From Pelagophyceae sp. CCMP2097 (lineage: Eukaryota > Sar > Pelagophyceae), in NCBI GenBank assembly GCA_026770575.1, contig MU657166.1:1087102-1151101 (forward strand): DNA of 64,000 nucleotides. Direction: 5' to 3'. Positions 22,014-32,943 of this stretch are shown one piece after another (position 1 is the first letter of the stretch; every line of letters begins with the position of its first letter). The notes under the pieces were generated by a model. That model was not told where the DNA came from, searched no databases, and saw only the letters and a program-made list of their open reading frames with translations. The translations under genes and the position numbers were made by a program.

Positions 22014-22890
22014 TCAGTACGACGCGAGCGTGGCCGTCTCGAGGGGTTCTCGCGTCTGCGCCAGGCGCGAAGCGGCGTACGCGCCGTGGTCGTGGAAGAG
22101 GAAGTCGTTCATCTGCCGCATAGTGAGAACGCGCGCCGCGACGTCGGCGTACGCCTTTAAGCTCGCGGCCTCGCGCGCCGAACGCGCGCTCAACGCCGGC
22201 GCGTCGAGGTCTTCGGGCGCGGAATGGTACGAAAGCGCTTAGTCCGGCCGTTTCCCAGATGCGTCGGTCAGACTCAGAGAAAAGACCTGGCGGGGCAACT
22301 TTGGACGATGGCCCTTTCGCCGCGACGGAGGCACTTTCGGCAAGGCCCTCTTGACGCGACTCTGGCCCTCAGTCACGCACGTGGTCGAAGATGCGCCATG
22401 TCCGCGGCAAGTGAAATTCGTTGTTGACTATTAAAAGCCGATTGTAGCCGCCGACGTCGGTGTGCAGCAATCGGAGGAAGAAGGCGTTGCCGATGGTGTC
22501 GAGGCTCAGCGCCTCCTCGAGGATGTCGCTGGGGGGGATGTTGTGTTGAGCCATCAAGTAACGAGCGTTGGTCGTCGCCTCTTTGGAATCAAAGCCTTCG
22601 GCGTCGCGCGGGTTGGGCTTGTGCGGCGTACCCGCGGAGAGGAGCAGCAGCCGCGGCCGCGGCGCGGCCGAGGCGAGGTAGAGTCGGGCCGCCGCGTCGA
22701 GGCGCAAACGCATATGACCAGGTACGGCCGCCCCAAACGTCGCCGCCTGGCCCCCGCCGGGCACAACGATGGCCGACAGGCCTTCCCGCGGGCCGCGAAA
22801 CGCGAAGCACCACACGGCGACCGCGGCCACCGTCGCGACTGCGCAAAGGTACGCTCGCGATGTCTTGCCGGCTCTAAAGGTTGAGGCCAT
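22014..22890 (-). CDS. DUF218 (YdcF/SanA-family) membrane protein
   Basis: Exons 22890-22377 and 22237-22014 join in phase 1 across a 139-nt intron (GTGACT..ACTAAG), giving about 245 residues. An N-terminal membrane anchor (YLCAVATVAAVAVWCFAF) is followed by DUF218 landmarks: AIVVPGGG, RLDAAARLY, LLSAGTPHKP, EALSLDTIGNAFFLR and LIVNNEFHLPRTWRIF. Plant and algal homologues are secretory-pathway proteins of unknown activity; bacterial members act in cell-envelope homeostasis. The second exon supplies the conserved helical C-terminus (MRQMNDFLFHDHGAY). The splice is supported because the first frame ends abruptly at a stop. Confidence 0.8.
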
Positions 22891-23072
22891 CGCCCAGTCT
22901 GGTGAACTCTGTAACTCGAGCGTCGGACGACGTCGAGGCGTCGCTCAGCCTGGAGCAGCAGCCTGAGCGCGCTCTGAGTCGATCGCTGAAATATTAGCGA
23001 TAGTCCCGAGTCGTCACGGTGGCTAGCCGTCTCGAGTGAGTTCACGTGCTCACGTCTCGTCTGAGTCGATCG

Positions 23073-24025
23073 ATGCGCTTGTGCCTCCTGGCGGCCGTTT
23101 TCCTCCCGCGCACCCGTGCGATGTCGACGGCGGCGCTGAAACCCGTGGTGATTTTTGTGCATGGTAGCGGTGACAACGGCCCCGGCGCCGAAGGCTGGGT
23201 GTCTTCGCTGGCCGGCCCCAAGGCCATGCAAAACTTCCGCTGGATCTTCCCCTCCGCGACGCCCATCCCGTACACGCTCCAGCGCGGCGCCACGTCGAGC
23301 GTGAGAAGGCCCCGCGCGAGCCGCGCTCCGTCGATCGACTCCGTCCGTCGACTCGCTGAAACGAGCCGACGTCGCCGCCGCTAGGTTTGGTTCGACCGCA
23401 AGGGCGGCTTCGACCCTGAATACCCGGAGCAGACTGCTTCCGTGGAGCGCTCCGTGGACCGGCTCGTCACCATGATCGACGAACAAGTCGCCCGCGGCGT
23501 CGAGCCCGCGCAAATCGCAATCGGCGGCTTCAGCATGGGAGGCGCGTCCCTTTTCGCATCATGAAGTGCGTCCATCGCGCGCGTCCCGACTCGGAGCCAC
23601 GACAGGTGCCATGGCGTACCAAGTCGCCGCGCGCTGTACTGCCGCTCGGGCCGCGTCCGCTCCGGCCGCACACGGTCGCCCGCGGAGCGCCGGCGCTCGT
23701 AGGGCACGCGTCGGCTGAGCGCGCGCCGCTCGGCGGTGTTTTTGTGCTGTCTTCGTACCTGCAGGAAGACTCGGCGGCGTACGGCATCGTTTCCGCGAGC
23801 GATTCAGCAGCGCGGTGGCCGAAGACGTTTGTGGCGCACGGCGGCGACGACGACTTCATCAAAACGGCCTGGGGCGCGGCCACTTTTGAACGCATGAAAA
23901 CGCTCGGTGTCGACGCCAGCTTTGCCGTCGTGCCGAGGTGCCAGCACGACATGAAGGCCGGCGAGATTGCGTCGCTCCTCGAGTACCTCCAAACCAGCCT
24001 CCAGCCGAGCGAGACGTGCCAATAA
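23073..24025 (+). CDS. Acyl-protein thioesterase / carboxylesterase (APT/LYPLA-like)
   Basis: Four exons: 23073-23300, 23385-23541, 23606-23635 and 23703-24025, giving about 245 residues. An alpha/beta hydrolase of the phospholipase/carboxylesterase family that removes fatty acyl groups from proteins or lysophospholipids. Motifs: VVIFVHGSGDNG, the nucleophile GFSMGGAMAYQVAAR, the acid in AHGGDDDF and the His in CQHDMKAGE. The start gives MRLCLLAAVFLPRTRA, a likely signal or targeting peptide; ATG 23118 would give the mature core. The nucleophile motif is restored only if intron 2 begins with GC (G|GCGCGT..GACAG), because the only GT nearby is in the wrong phase. The third exon is just 30 nt. 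Confidence 0.85.
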
Positions 24026-24227
24026 TCCGCTAATCGACGGTGCATCCGATTGCAAGGAGGCCGCCGGTAGCTGGAAAACGGTGCAAGGGCCTCGGTCTCC
24101 GCGCGAGGGAAGCCCAGCCCGGCCAGCGTTGGTCCTATCCAGAGGGCCCGAGGCGAGACTCGTTCTTAGTTACATGGTAGTTCTTGATTACACGGTGGCT
24201 GCAGAGGCGCGGCGCGGCGCTCTGACC

Positions 24228-26021
24228 CTATACTGCGAGCACCTCCGTCGTCAACATGGCGCTTCGCCCGTGGCCTCCTCCAATCACGAGGATCCGCGGT
24301 TCGCCCGCGACGTCAGCCCGAGCGGCTGTGCACGCATAACGCCGAGCCTGCATGGTTGGCCCGGGCGCGAACTCCATCTTTGCCAGGTCGAGCAGCTCTG
24401 TCGTGTCCAAGGACGTGCAGTGCGTGTCCTGCCCGCCGATGACGAGGACGTGCTGCGCATCGACTGGCACGGCCGCGCATGCTCCGCGTGACGACCCCAT
24501 GGACGGGCCGGGTGCGAACGCCATTTTTCGGATGTCGAGGACCTCCGTCTTCGCCAAAGATCCTGCGTCGCCTGAATCACCGGAGTCGCCACCAACCACC
24601 ATAATGCGGTGCTCGTCGAGCGCGACGGCCGCGCAGCCTTCGCGCTTGGTGGCCATGGCGGGCCCGGGCGCAAAGGCCATCGTATCGAGGTTGAGGATCT
24701 CCGTGCTCGACAAATCAGCCCTCCCGTTGCAACCGCCGACGACGAGGATCCTGCGAGTGTCTAGCGCTACGGCTGTACACCAAAATCGCTCCGATTTCAT
24801 CTCCGGCCCCGGCGTGACTGTGAGCGTATCGAGGTGGAGGATCTCCGTCGTGTTCAAGAATTGGCCCTCGTCCATTCCGCCCACAAGGAGCACGCGGTCC
24901 GCGTCCATCCTGGGTTGCTGGCTGGATTCTGCATTCTCATCCAAGGGACATTGCGGCTTCTACGACCTCCCAAACTCAAATTGTCAGCCCTTTCGTCGCA
25001 GATTCTCATTTTACGTCGCAGATTGTCAGCCCAAGTCCCGAGTCTGTGCCGAAGACGCCTAGGCCCTTCGGGGTTTATAGCGGCTACCTCATTCTCATAG
25101 AAGGGACCTCGCGGTTTGGTCCGTAGAATCTCAATCTATCTGGACGGCCGCGCAGCCGTAGCGTCCCGCGAGGGAGTTGGGCCCAGCTGTAAACTTCATC
25201 GTCTGCGTATCGAGCAATAACGTCGTGCTTAAAACAGATCCGTCCGAACCACCGCCTACCACCACCACGCGCCCGCCGACAAATACGGTAGCACACAGAT
25301 AACGCGCCGAGCTCATCGCCGGCCCCGGCCGGAATGTCGCGTCTTCGGTCCAGAGCCGATCTCCGAACACGGCGGCCTCGAGGCCAAAGTAGTCCAGTTC
25401 CTGCACCAGCGCGTCCTGCGTGGCTTCGGGTAACGCGCGGATCGCCCTCTGCATGCGCGGGCCGTCTGGAGGATCGCCGCGGAGGAAGTCGAGGAGCATG
25501 CCGAAGCGCTCGCCGTCGCGGTCGATGAAGATGCTGCCGTCGGGGTCCGGCTGCAGCATCGCGTCGCAGCGCCCGAACATGCGGCCGAGCATCGAGTCCT
25601 CGACCTTGGTCAGCACGGCCCGCGACGTTTCAAAACGAACGCCGCCGACGTTGAGCTTGACGACGCCGTCGGGCGGCGGTGTTGCTGCGCGCATGCGCGC
25701 CTTTTCGCCGTCCACCTCGGCGCGGTCGCGCGCGACCGCCGCGCGCTGATCCTCGAGGCGGGCTTCTACGCGCGCGACCTTCTTGTCGACTTCTTTCATC
25801 ATGGCCGCGCGATCGTCCTTGAGCGCCTGCCGGTCCTTTGCGAGCAGCGCCTGAGACGGATTCATCATTTCAAAAAGCAAGGCTTCACCGATGGAAAGAC
25901 ACCGGTTCCGGACCACGTCGGCCGCGAAGGCGCGCTCGAGGGCGTCGATCGCAGAGTCGTGCGCGTCGACCGTGCGCCGAACGACGTCGAACGTTGAAGC
26001 CAGATTGCCCGACGACGCCAT
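24228..26021 (-). CDS. BTB/T1 (KCTD-type) and kelch-repeat protein
   Basis: Exons 26021-25146 and 24917-24228, about 521 residues. An N-terminal coiled coil of about 95 residues precedes a potassium-channel-tetramerisation-type BTB domain (VKLNVGGVRFETSRAVL...DGSIFIDRDGERFGMLLDFLR). Five to six kelch blades follow, with the pattern GPxMxxxR..CxAVxxDxxxxLVVGG. BTB-kelch proteins commonly recruit substrates to CUL3 ubiquitin ligases; that role is inferred here. The intron (24918-25145, 228 nt) is needed because a TGA follows GCAAVQID. The only in-phase GT donor is the atypical GTCCAG, so this junction is tentative by a few residues. The intron contains short repeats of attctcat..aagggac. Confidence 0.75.
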
Positions 26022-26524
26022 GGTCGAGACGTTGATGCTCTTTGAAAGAGCCGGAGCTAACCTCGCGGGGGGCGAGGGCGACGGGCGGCCGGCGCGGGGG
26101 CGGTGGCGGCGGGCGGCGGGTGACGGCTCAGGGAAAGTCAAAGCCTCGGAACACGAAAAGAACTGTTCGACGAAACCTTCCCAGGAAGTTTCTGTTTCAT
26201 ACAATTGTAATCTCATAAATCTCTCTGTGGACACTCGCGACGGACCTTGCCGCAGCCATCCAAATGTTTTCCGAGTTCCTGGAGAGCTTCTCACTCCGCC
26301 TCGACGCCTTTGAAGCCGCGCGTCGGAGCCATGCAGCGCAGCACGCTGTCGCGCGAGGCCGTCGCCCGGATGACGAGCCTCGACGGAAAGGTCGGCGCGC
26401 CGGCGTCGAGCCGCGGGCGCCTGTGGATTTAATGAAATCTTACAGCGTCGATGGATTAAATAAAATCTTAATAATTCCTGCATTCTTTAGCGATCGCTCT
26501 TCCTTTTTCCTTCGGGGGATCGGG

Positions 26525-27759
26525 ATGCGGCGCGGCGCGATGGCGCGCGCGCTGGCGGCGCTCCTCGCGTCGGGCGCGGCCAGCGGCCTGAGCACCGTCG
26601 CGCAGCAGGAGCGCCACTGGCCCGTGTGCGTGTGTGTTCCGGCTCGCTTCGATTCGGTTGCGCGGCCGGACGCTGCGTTCGTAGGCGCGTGTTCCACAGC
26701 GACGGCGAAGGCATGGGCGCCTCCGGGTTCTCGAACGCGGCCATCGGCTGGGGTGCGCGGCGCCGGGCGGGAGAGTCCGGCGCTCGACGCGGCCGCGCGC
26801 AGGGAGCACGGCGGCGGCGTCCGCGACGGTGCCGGTGCGCGAGCCGGTGCCGGGCGTGCCCGGGGCTTTCCATGTGCGCGGGCTGCTGCAGCGCGGCGAG
26901 TGCGAGCGTTTGATTTCGCTCGCCGAGGACTCGGGCTTCACCGAGGAGTCTCGTCTCTTCGACCCAAACGAGGAGCGGCGCAGCGGCGCGCTGCACGCGG
27001 CCATCGACTTTGGACCCGTCTTCGAGCGCTGCCGAAAACTGCTGCCGGCTTCGATTTACGCCTTTGAAGACCGAGACGACGGCGTCACAGATGCCGCCTG
27101 GGCGCGCAGATGCCCCGGCGCGCCAGAGGGTGCGTCGCATTGAAGCGGGACTGCCGTTGGCGAGGCGCTGAAGCGGTCGATGAAGGAGAAGGTCGATGAA
27201 TGAGACGGTCGACGAAGGAGACAGACGAAGGCGCCATCCCTTCATTTCGCTCCGCTTAGGCGTCTACAAGCTCGCGGGCATCTCGCCGCGGGCGCGCGTG
27301 TACCGCTACCGGCCCGGGTCTGGGGACACGTTCCGCCCGCACAGGGACGACGTCTGGCCCGGGTGCTCCTTGGCGAGCGACGTCGACGGTTCTCACGAAT
27401 TCGACTCCATCGTTTTCGATAAATGGTACTACGCCAAGGACGGCGGCGACTGGCGCTTCAACGCCGGCGACCGCGTCTCGCAGTTGTCGCTGCTGCTCTA
27501 CCTCAACGACGACTTCGAAGGTGGCGAGACGACGTTCTTCGACGGCCAAGGCGCCGAAACGTGCCCCGTCGAGCCCGTCGCCGGCGACGCTTTATGTTTC
27601 TTCCAGAACTTTAGACTCGGCCGCGACGAGAAGTTTGATGCTGCTCTTGCGCATTTCCACGAAGGGTCGCCGGTGAAAGCGCGCCTGGGAGGCGGGACAC
27701 GGCCAAAGTACGCCATCCGAACAGACGTCCTCTACTACTTCCCGGAGAGCCGACGATGA
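26525..27759 (+). CDS. Prolyl 4-hydroxylase-like 2-oxoglutarate/Fe(II) oxygenase
   Basis: Four exons (26525-26625, 26685-26752, 26803-27129, 27260-27759) give about 331 residues. All donors are GTGCG-type. The hydrophobic N-terminus (MARALAALLASGAASG) looks like a signal peptide, so action in the ER/Golgi lumen is likely. The P4H core has GLLQRGECERLISLAE at its start, the iron ligands HRD (His about 193, Asp about 195) and a distal His in FHEGSPV (about 299), with Lys about 305 placed to bind 2-oxoglutarate. QLSLLLYLNDDFEGGETTF is a conserved strand pair. Catalytic residues are intact. The substrate (hydroxyproline glycoprotein or other) is unknown. Confidence 0.85.
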
Positions 27760-27881
27760 GGCCCCAGGCGAATGCACACTCGTACTATTGTAGTAAGCAA
27801 TCCTCGCAGCGGCTTCCAAAATGAATTTTGGCGATAATTTTGGAGCGGCGATAATTTTAGAAGAAGAACCGCGTCTCCACC

Positions 27882-28781
27882 ATGCCCGTGAGTCGCCCTC
27901 GCAGGCGCGGGCGCGCTGCGCCAGCTCAGGCGCGCGCCCGCAGGTCTCGAAGCGCGCCAAGAAGGTCACGTTGACCAAGACCTCCAAGAAGGAGGCCGCC
28001 CCGACGCGATCCGCCTACATCGACACGCTGCGGTCGGCCATCGAGGCGCACTCGTCCGTCTTCATCGTCGAGTCCGCCACCGCCAGCGCGCAGGCCGACG
28101 ACCAGGATGCGCCCCTCGTGCGTTGAAAAAGCGCAGCAAGCCCCGCGGAAGGCCGCCCTGCCGCCGGCCTATTCCGGGGGACTTTGCGGAGCCGTGTGTT
28201 TAGGCGCGCCCGACGCAGTTCAAGGAGGTGCGCAAGGCGCTGCGCGACCTGAAGAGCTCGCGCCTCTTCCTCGGCAAGAGGACGCTCATGCAGATCGCGC
28301 TCGGGAAAACCGAGGTACGACTCGCGGCACCCAGCGCAGGCGGTCCCGCCGTACCGCCCCTGCCTCGTAGGAGGACGAGCTGCGGCCGAACCTGCGGCTG
28401 CTGTCCGACGCTGTTCGGGCGGGTTCGGCGCTGGTGGTGTCGGACGACACGCGCGAAAACGTCGACGCCGCGTTGCGGTCGTGCAAGGCGCCCGAGTTCG
28501 CCACGGCGGGCTTCGTGCCGACGACGGCGCTGACGCTGGAGGCGGGGCCCGTGAAGGACGCGCAGCTTGGCCAGGTTTCCATGCAGCCGACGCTGAAGAA
28601 GATCGGCCTGAGCGTGGAAGTCGAAGACTCGCGCCTCGTCCTCATCAACGACTTTGTCGTGACGCAGCCGGGCGTCCCCCTCGGGCCCGAGCAGGCCAAG
28701 CTCCTCAAGCACCTCGGCCTGAAGCTCGACACGTTCCTCCCGCGCGTGCGCTGCGGCTGGGTCGACGGCGAGTTCGAGTGA
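27882..28781 (+). CDS. MRT4: Ribosome assembly factor MRT4 (P0-like)
   Basis: Mrt4 occupies the P0 site on pre-60S particles in the nucleolus until ribosomal protein P0 replaces it. Exons: 27882-27887 (6 nt, Met-Pro), 27944-28117, 28219-28314 and 28371-28781, giving about 228 residues (yeast Mrt4 is 236). The diagnostic start MPVSKRAKKVTLTKT is produced only with the 2-codon first exon. FKEVRKALRDLKSSRLFLGKR follows, then the P0-like RNA-binding and insertion domain with PLGPEQAKLLKHLGLKLD near the C-terminus. It lacks the acidic stalk tail of P0, as expected. All introns are 56-101 nt with GTGAG, GTGCG or GTACG donors. Confidence 0.92.
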
Positions 28782-29118
28782 GCCCAGAGCCATCATTGTC
28801 TAAGTATTAACGAACCAAAGTCGTTTCACCACTGAGACAGAGACCGGAGGGCTGGGATTTCTGAGAACTGCTGCTTGATGACGAGCTCACCACGGCGTGG
28901 CCAGCCTCGAGCGTCCCTAGCTCGGCGGGGAGTTCGTGTCACCTGAAAGTGGAGTAGACGGCACCTAAAGTACCCTCGCGCACTCGCGAAGCGTCGGACG
29001 CGAGCAAAGCGGGGGGGGGGTTGCCGGTCTGGGAGCGGCGCCGATGTGCGTGCCGGAAGCGGCGCGAGCCGGTCCGTCTATCCCGGATGGGCTGTGAGCA
29101 TCGTCGAGGATGCTCCCG
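28782..29118. other. Intergenic (convergent)
   Basis: Between the MRT4 stop and the SEL1 stop. Includes a poly-G run (near 29010). No gene seen. Confidence 0.4.
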
Positions 29119-29631
29119 TCAATCGGAGCGCGTCGCCGCGATGTGCGCCCTGAGCCGTTCGACCTCCGCCGCGGCGCCGGCGCCCCCCTTAGCCGCGGCG
29201 CGCCTGTAGCAGCGCAGCGCCTCGTCGAGGTCCTGCGGCACGCCCTGGCCGTGTTCGTAACACGCGCCGAGGTTGAAGAGCGCGTCCGGGTAGCCCTGCG
29301 CCGCGGCGAGGCGGTACTACTTCACGGCTTCCTCGTCCGACTGCGCCACGCCCTGGCCGCTGTCGAACGCTACGCCGAGATTAAATTGAGCGAGAGGATA
29401 GCCTTGCTTGGCTGCGGGCTGAAACCACCGCGCGGCGGCCTTATGGTCGATCTTGACGCCGTACCCGTTATGATAAGAAACTCCCAAATTATAATGAGCA
29501 AATGCATATCCTTGCGCCGCCGAGAGCTCGAAAAACTGGATCGCCCGCTTGAAGCTCTTCTTGAGCCCCTTGTCACCATTATAATACACGCTGGCGAGCA
29601 TCGATTGTGCACCGGCGTTGCCCTTGTCCAT
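29119..29631 (-). pseudogene. SEL1-repeat protein interrupted by an in-frame TAG
   Basis: SEL1 repeats are roughly 36-residue TPR-like adaptor units, very numerous in pelagophytes. From ATG 29631 the frame encodes four units with the signature AAxQGYxxAxxNLGxxYxxGxGV. At 29317-29319 the codon is TAG exactly where the repeat expects Trp (AVKxYRLAAAQG). The frame then continues perfectly through one more complete repeat to a TGA at 29119. Reading through the TAG gives about 170 residues. A single G-to-A change (TGG to TAG), a sequencing error or stop readthrough would explain it; no intron can remove it. An upstream exon beyond 29631 is possible. Confidence 0.75.
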
Positions 29632-30004
29632 TAAGAGGACCCTTGATCGCGGGAGAAGCAGGTCTTGGGAGCGGCGGCCGAAGGCGGCTCGCTCATCGTG
29701 CCATGGCAGTCCGTGAGGCTGGTCGCGCAGCAGGGCTTCCGGGCAGCGGCCGCCAGCAGAGCGTCCATCGTGTCGTGGCAGTCTGAAAGATCGAATGGGC
29801 GCTGGCGCTATTGCCCGAATTTGTGCTCGCGGAGCCTCGCGCGGCCTCCAGCGGCCCGGCGTCGCTCGTCTTTGGCGTCGCATGCAGTGGAGGACTCGAC
29901 AAAGGCGTCCGCGATCCGAACAACACACGACTTCGCTGAACGGCACACATCGCCGAAGCTCGTCAGCCCTGAGGCGAGATTCGAGGCGAGGCGCGAGGGC
30001 AATC
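29632..30004. other. Divergent promoter region between SEL1 gene and CLPTM1
   Basis: The minus-strand frame stays open, but its translation lacks SEL1 signatures. A loosely duplicated motif (atcgtg..tggcagtc) occurs twice, near 29694 and 29768. Confidence 0.35.
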
Positions 30005-32275
30005 ATGGCCAAGAAGAAGGCGACCCGCGCGGAGGACGCGCCCGCGGTGCGTCATCCGTCATGAAGAAACAGGGCCATGATTTTGGCGGACGTAGGAGGC
30101 GCCGCCCAGCGGGGCCCCGAACAAGGCGGAGACGGTGGCCGTCGTCGCCGTGCCGGCCAAGCCGAAGCGCAAGGGCGGCATCAGCAGCTGGCTGAACATG
30201 TCCTCGCTCGCCACGGTCGCCATGGTGGTGCGATTCCGTTCGTTAGACGTTGCGTGGCCGCGTCGCACTGCATAGGCCTTGTCTTGACGCCTTTGTCTTA
30301 GGGCTACGTCGTCTTCGCGGGTCGGAATTTCTCGGAGTTCCTGGACCCGCTGGCGACGCTGCCGGAGGAGTACTTCCAAGGGCCGATGGTCTCTCCTCTC
30401 TGGCCGGAGCACACGAACATTAGCGTCGAGGTCGCAATCTCAACCCTGCCCGAGCTGCGGCCCGACTTTATGCGCAACGAATCGGACTACGCCGCGACGA
30501 CGACGATTGTCTGGCGCGAGTCGGGCGTGGCGCTTTCCACGAACGGCTCTTTGGAGCGCAGCATCTCGCTGCTGTTAGTCGATGCCGACTCGGCCGAGAC
30601 GGCGCCGGCCACCGTCTCCAGCGACCAGTCCGGATCCATAATCGCGTCGCTCTTCTTCGGCGAGGCCGACGGCCCGCAGACGCGCGTATTGCTGCCGCCG
30701 CTGGCGTGGGAACAGCTGCGCGCGAACAAAACGCTTTACATGCACGCGGCCATTTACACCGACGGGCCCGCCGCCTGGAAGGGACTCGCAGACGTCGACG
30801 TCAAGCGCACCGCTAGACTGCCCACGGTGCGATCGATTCAGCCTGTCTTGTCGCTCCTCTTGAGGACTCCGACTCAGTGGAGCGGTGCGCCAGCAGCGAT
30901 CCCCTGTAGGTGACCCTCGTCAAGTACGAGCCGCCCGTGGCGGGCTATTTGGGCCAGGCGAAGCGCAAGCTGCTGGGCGACTTTGGCGGCCCTCTGGGCG
31001 CGTGGCTGTCGAAGCTCGGCGCGGCCGCGCCGTGGGCCCCGACGCCGCCGGCACCGGGGCTGCACGTGGCCAAGTGGAAGCCCGAGGCGGCTGTGCGTAT
31101 CGTGGCAGAGTTCCGCGACTGGCCCGCCGTGTTGCAGTTGCACGGCTTCCACCGCCTGCGGCAGCGGCAGCCCGGGGGCGGCGTGAGAGAGTTTTACGCG
31201 CCGTCCACTTTAGCGGATGAGATCGGCCTGACCTCGGACAAGTACCACGTCCTCAACTCCACCGTGAACGCGCTGCCGTTGAAGCTCGTCTTCTCGCCGT
31301 TGTCGTTTGCGAGGTGGCAGTTGATCGCGCGCATGGAGGACGGGTTGAAATCACAGCAGAGGGATTTCGGTTTCAGCGACACGGACGTCGACGACGTCCG
31401 CCGGTTGATCTCGGACACGCAGACGTGGTTGCTGGCGGTGACCATGCTCGCATCGGCGCTGCACTTGCTCTTCGAATTTTTGGCATTCAAGTCGGACATT
31501 GAATTCTGGCGAGACAACAAGACGCTTCACGGCCTCTCCGCCCGCGCAATCGTCGTCGACTTCGTCTCGCAGTGCGTCATCCTCGCCTACCTCGTCGACG
31601 AGGGCGCCTCGCTGCTCGTCTCGCTGCCCTCGGCGGGGGGTATACTAGTGCAAGCGTGGAAGGTACAGAAAGCAACCGGGTTAACGTTCGACCGCGCGAC
31701 CGGCCGCATCCGCTGCCTCCGCTTGGAGGCGCCCTCCGAGGCGGACCGCCTGGCCGATCCGCGCGCCTTTGAACTCGCGAGGGTGACGCAGCAGACGGAC
31801 CGCGTCGCAACCGTGTACCTGACCGCCACCCTCGCCCCGCTCGTCGTCGGCTGGGCGGCAAAGTCGCTGCTTTACGACGCCCACCGCGGCTGGTACTCGT
31901 GGGCCCTCAGCTCGGCGACGTCGAAAGCCGCGTCCGCCGCAAAGGACGCGTGATTCGAGACACCGCTTCAGGACGGGTGATTCACTGCTTCTGCCTAGGT
32001 CGGGCGTGTACACCTTCGGCTTCATCTTGATGACGCCGCAGCTGGTGCTGAACCACCGCCTGAAGTCGGTCTCGCACTTGCCTTGGAAGCTTCTCGGCTT
32101 CCGGTTCGTCAACACGTTCATCGACGACTTATTTGCTTTCGTCATCAAGATGCCCACCATGCACCGCGTCTCCTGCTTCAGAGACGACTTCGTCTTCTTC
32201 ATCTACTTGTACCAGCGCTGGGTTTACCCCGTCGACGCCCAGCGCGGGACCGCGAACGAGGACTGCGCGCACTAG
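30005..32275 (+). CDS. CLPTM1: CLPTM1-family multipass ER membrane protein
   Basis: Five exons (30005-30046, 30096-30227, 30302-30826, 30910-31919, 31999-32275) give about 661 residues; human CLPTM1 has 669. The family acts in ER membranes (lipid scrambling and receptor trafficking are reported for animal members). After a Lys-rich start a signal-anchor (LATVAMVGYVVFAG) leads into a lumenal beta-rich domain with Asn-glycosylation sites. Several TM helices follow (TQTWLLAVTMLASALHLLFE onward). The highly conserved C-terminal block reads GFILMTPQLVLNHRLKSV, then FRFVNTFIDDLFAFVIKMPT and YLYQRWVYPVD. The last intron uses an atypical GTCGAA donor, but its phase and the conserved junction (SSATSGVYT) support it. 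Confidence 0.93.
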
Positions 32276-32445
32276 CAAGTGGATCCGGAACAAGCTCTTG
32301 CCAAGAAACTTCAAAGTAACAAAGGCTCGAAGCGCCCCCAATCGCCGTTAAGGGCCCCCGTAGGGGCGAGCCTCAGAGGATTTAGAGGTCTGAGGCGAGA
32401 GGGCCGCTTTTTAAAATAAATTTAAATCCTTTTTCCTGTCAGAGT

Positions 32446-32531
32446 TGTGTTAGGAATTCCTATGTAGGAATCCTAGGATTCCTAGGATTCCTGTAGATTC
32501 CTACTAGGAATTCCTAGGAAGGGATTCCTAT
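32446..32531. repeat. Cluster of TAGGAATTCCTA-type palindromes
   Basis: At least five overlapping palindromic units of the form taggaattccta / cctaggattcctagg lie within 86 bp. The same core occurs at about 1953 and 17228, inside the dispersed repeat. Confidence 0.75.
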
Positions 32532-32646
32532 TAAAGTAGAATAATTAGATCAGATTCTGTAATAAAAATCACAGGATGTCCAGTTGCGGAGGACCTTCTC
32601 CTGGACTACAATTGTACATGTATCAGGATAGTCAGATCAACCAACT

Positions 32647-32735
32647 TGATTTGTAGGAGTTAGGGCCCCCTAAAGGCCCCCGTAGGGGCTAGTCGCTGTC
32701 AGATTTGTGGGAGTTAGGCCCCCCGTGGGGCCTAG
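32647..32735. repeat. Duplicated GC-hairpin unit
   Basis: Two copies of gatttgtnggagttagg followed by a GGCCCCC/GGGGCC hairpin, about 52 bp apart. The first copy has a longer loop segment. Confidence 0.65.
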
Positions 32736-32943
32736 AGCATTCCGACGCCAGGCGCACATCGACGCCTGGATGGACCGACCCCCGAAGAAATGTGAGAGGA
32801 TTTGATTCGAGTATACACAGTAGTTAGGGATCCGTTTTGAAAGCCAGTGCCTTGCTCCAGCGTCCCCGCGCGCGCGCGCCGGGTCGCGACTCGGCGCGGT
32901 CGGTGTCCCCCCGACCTTCAAGGACCCAACGCCGCCGCTAGGG

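Larger units (their letters stand above)
32276..32943. other. Intergenic, AT-rich and palindrome-rich
   Basis: Carries GC hairpins at about 32351-32367, 32661-32691 and 32715-32733, a cluster of ctaggattcctagg-type palindromes, and a tacaattgta palindrome near 32608. No coding signal. Confidence 0.6.
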
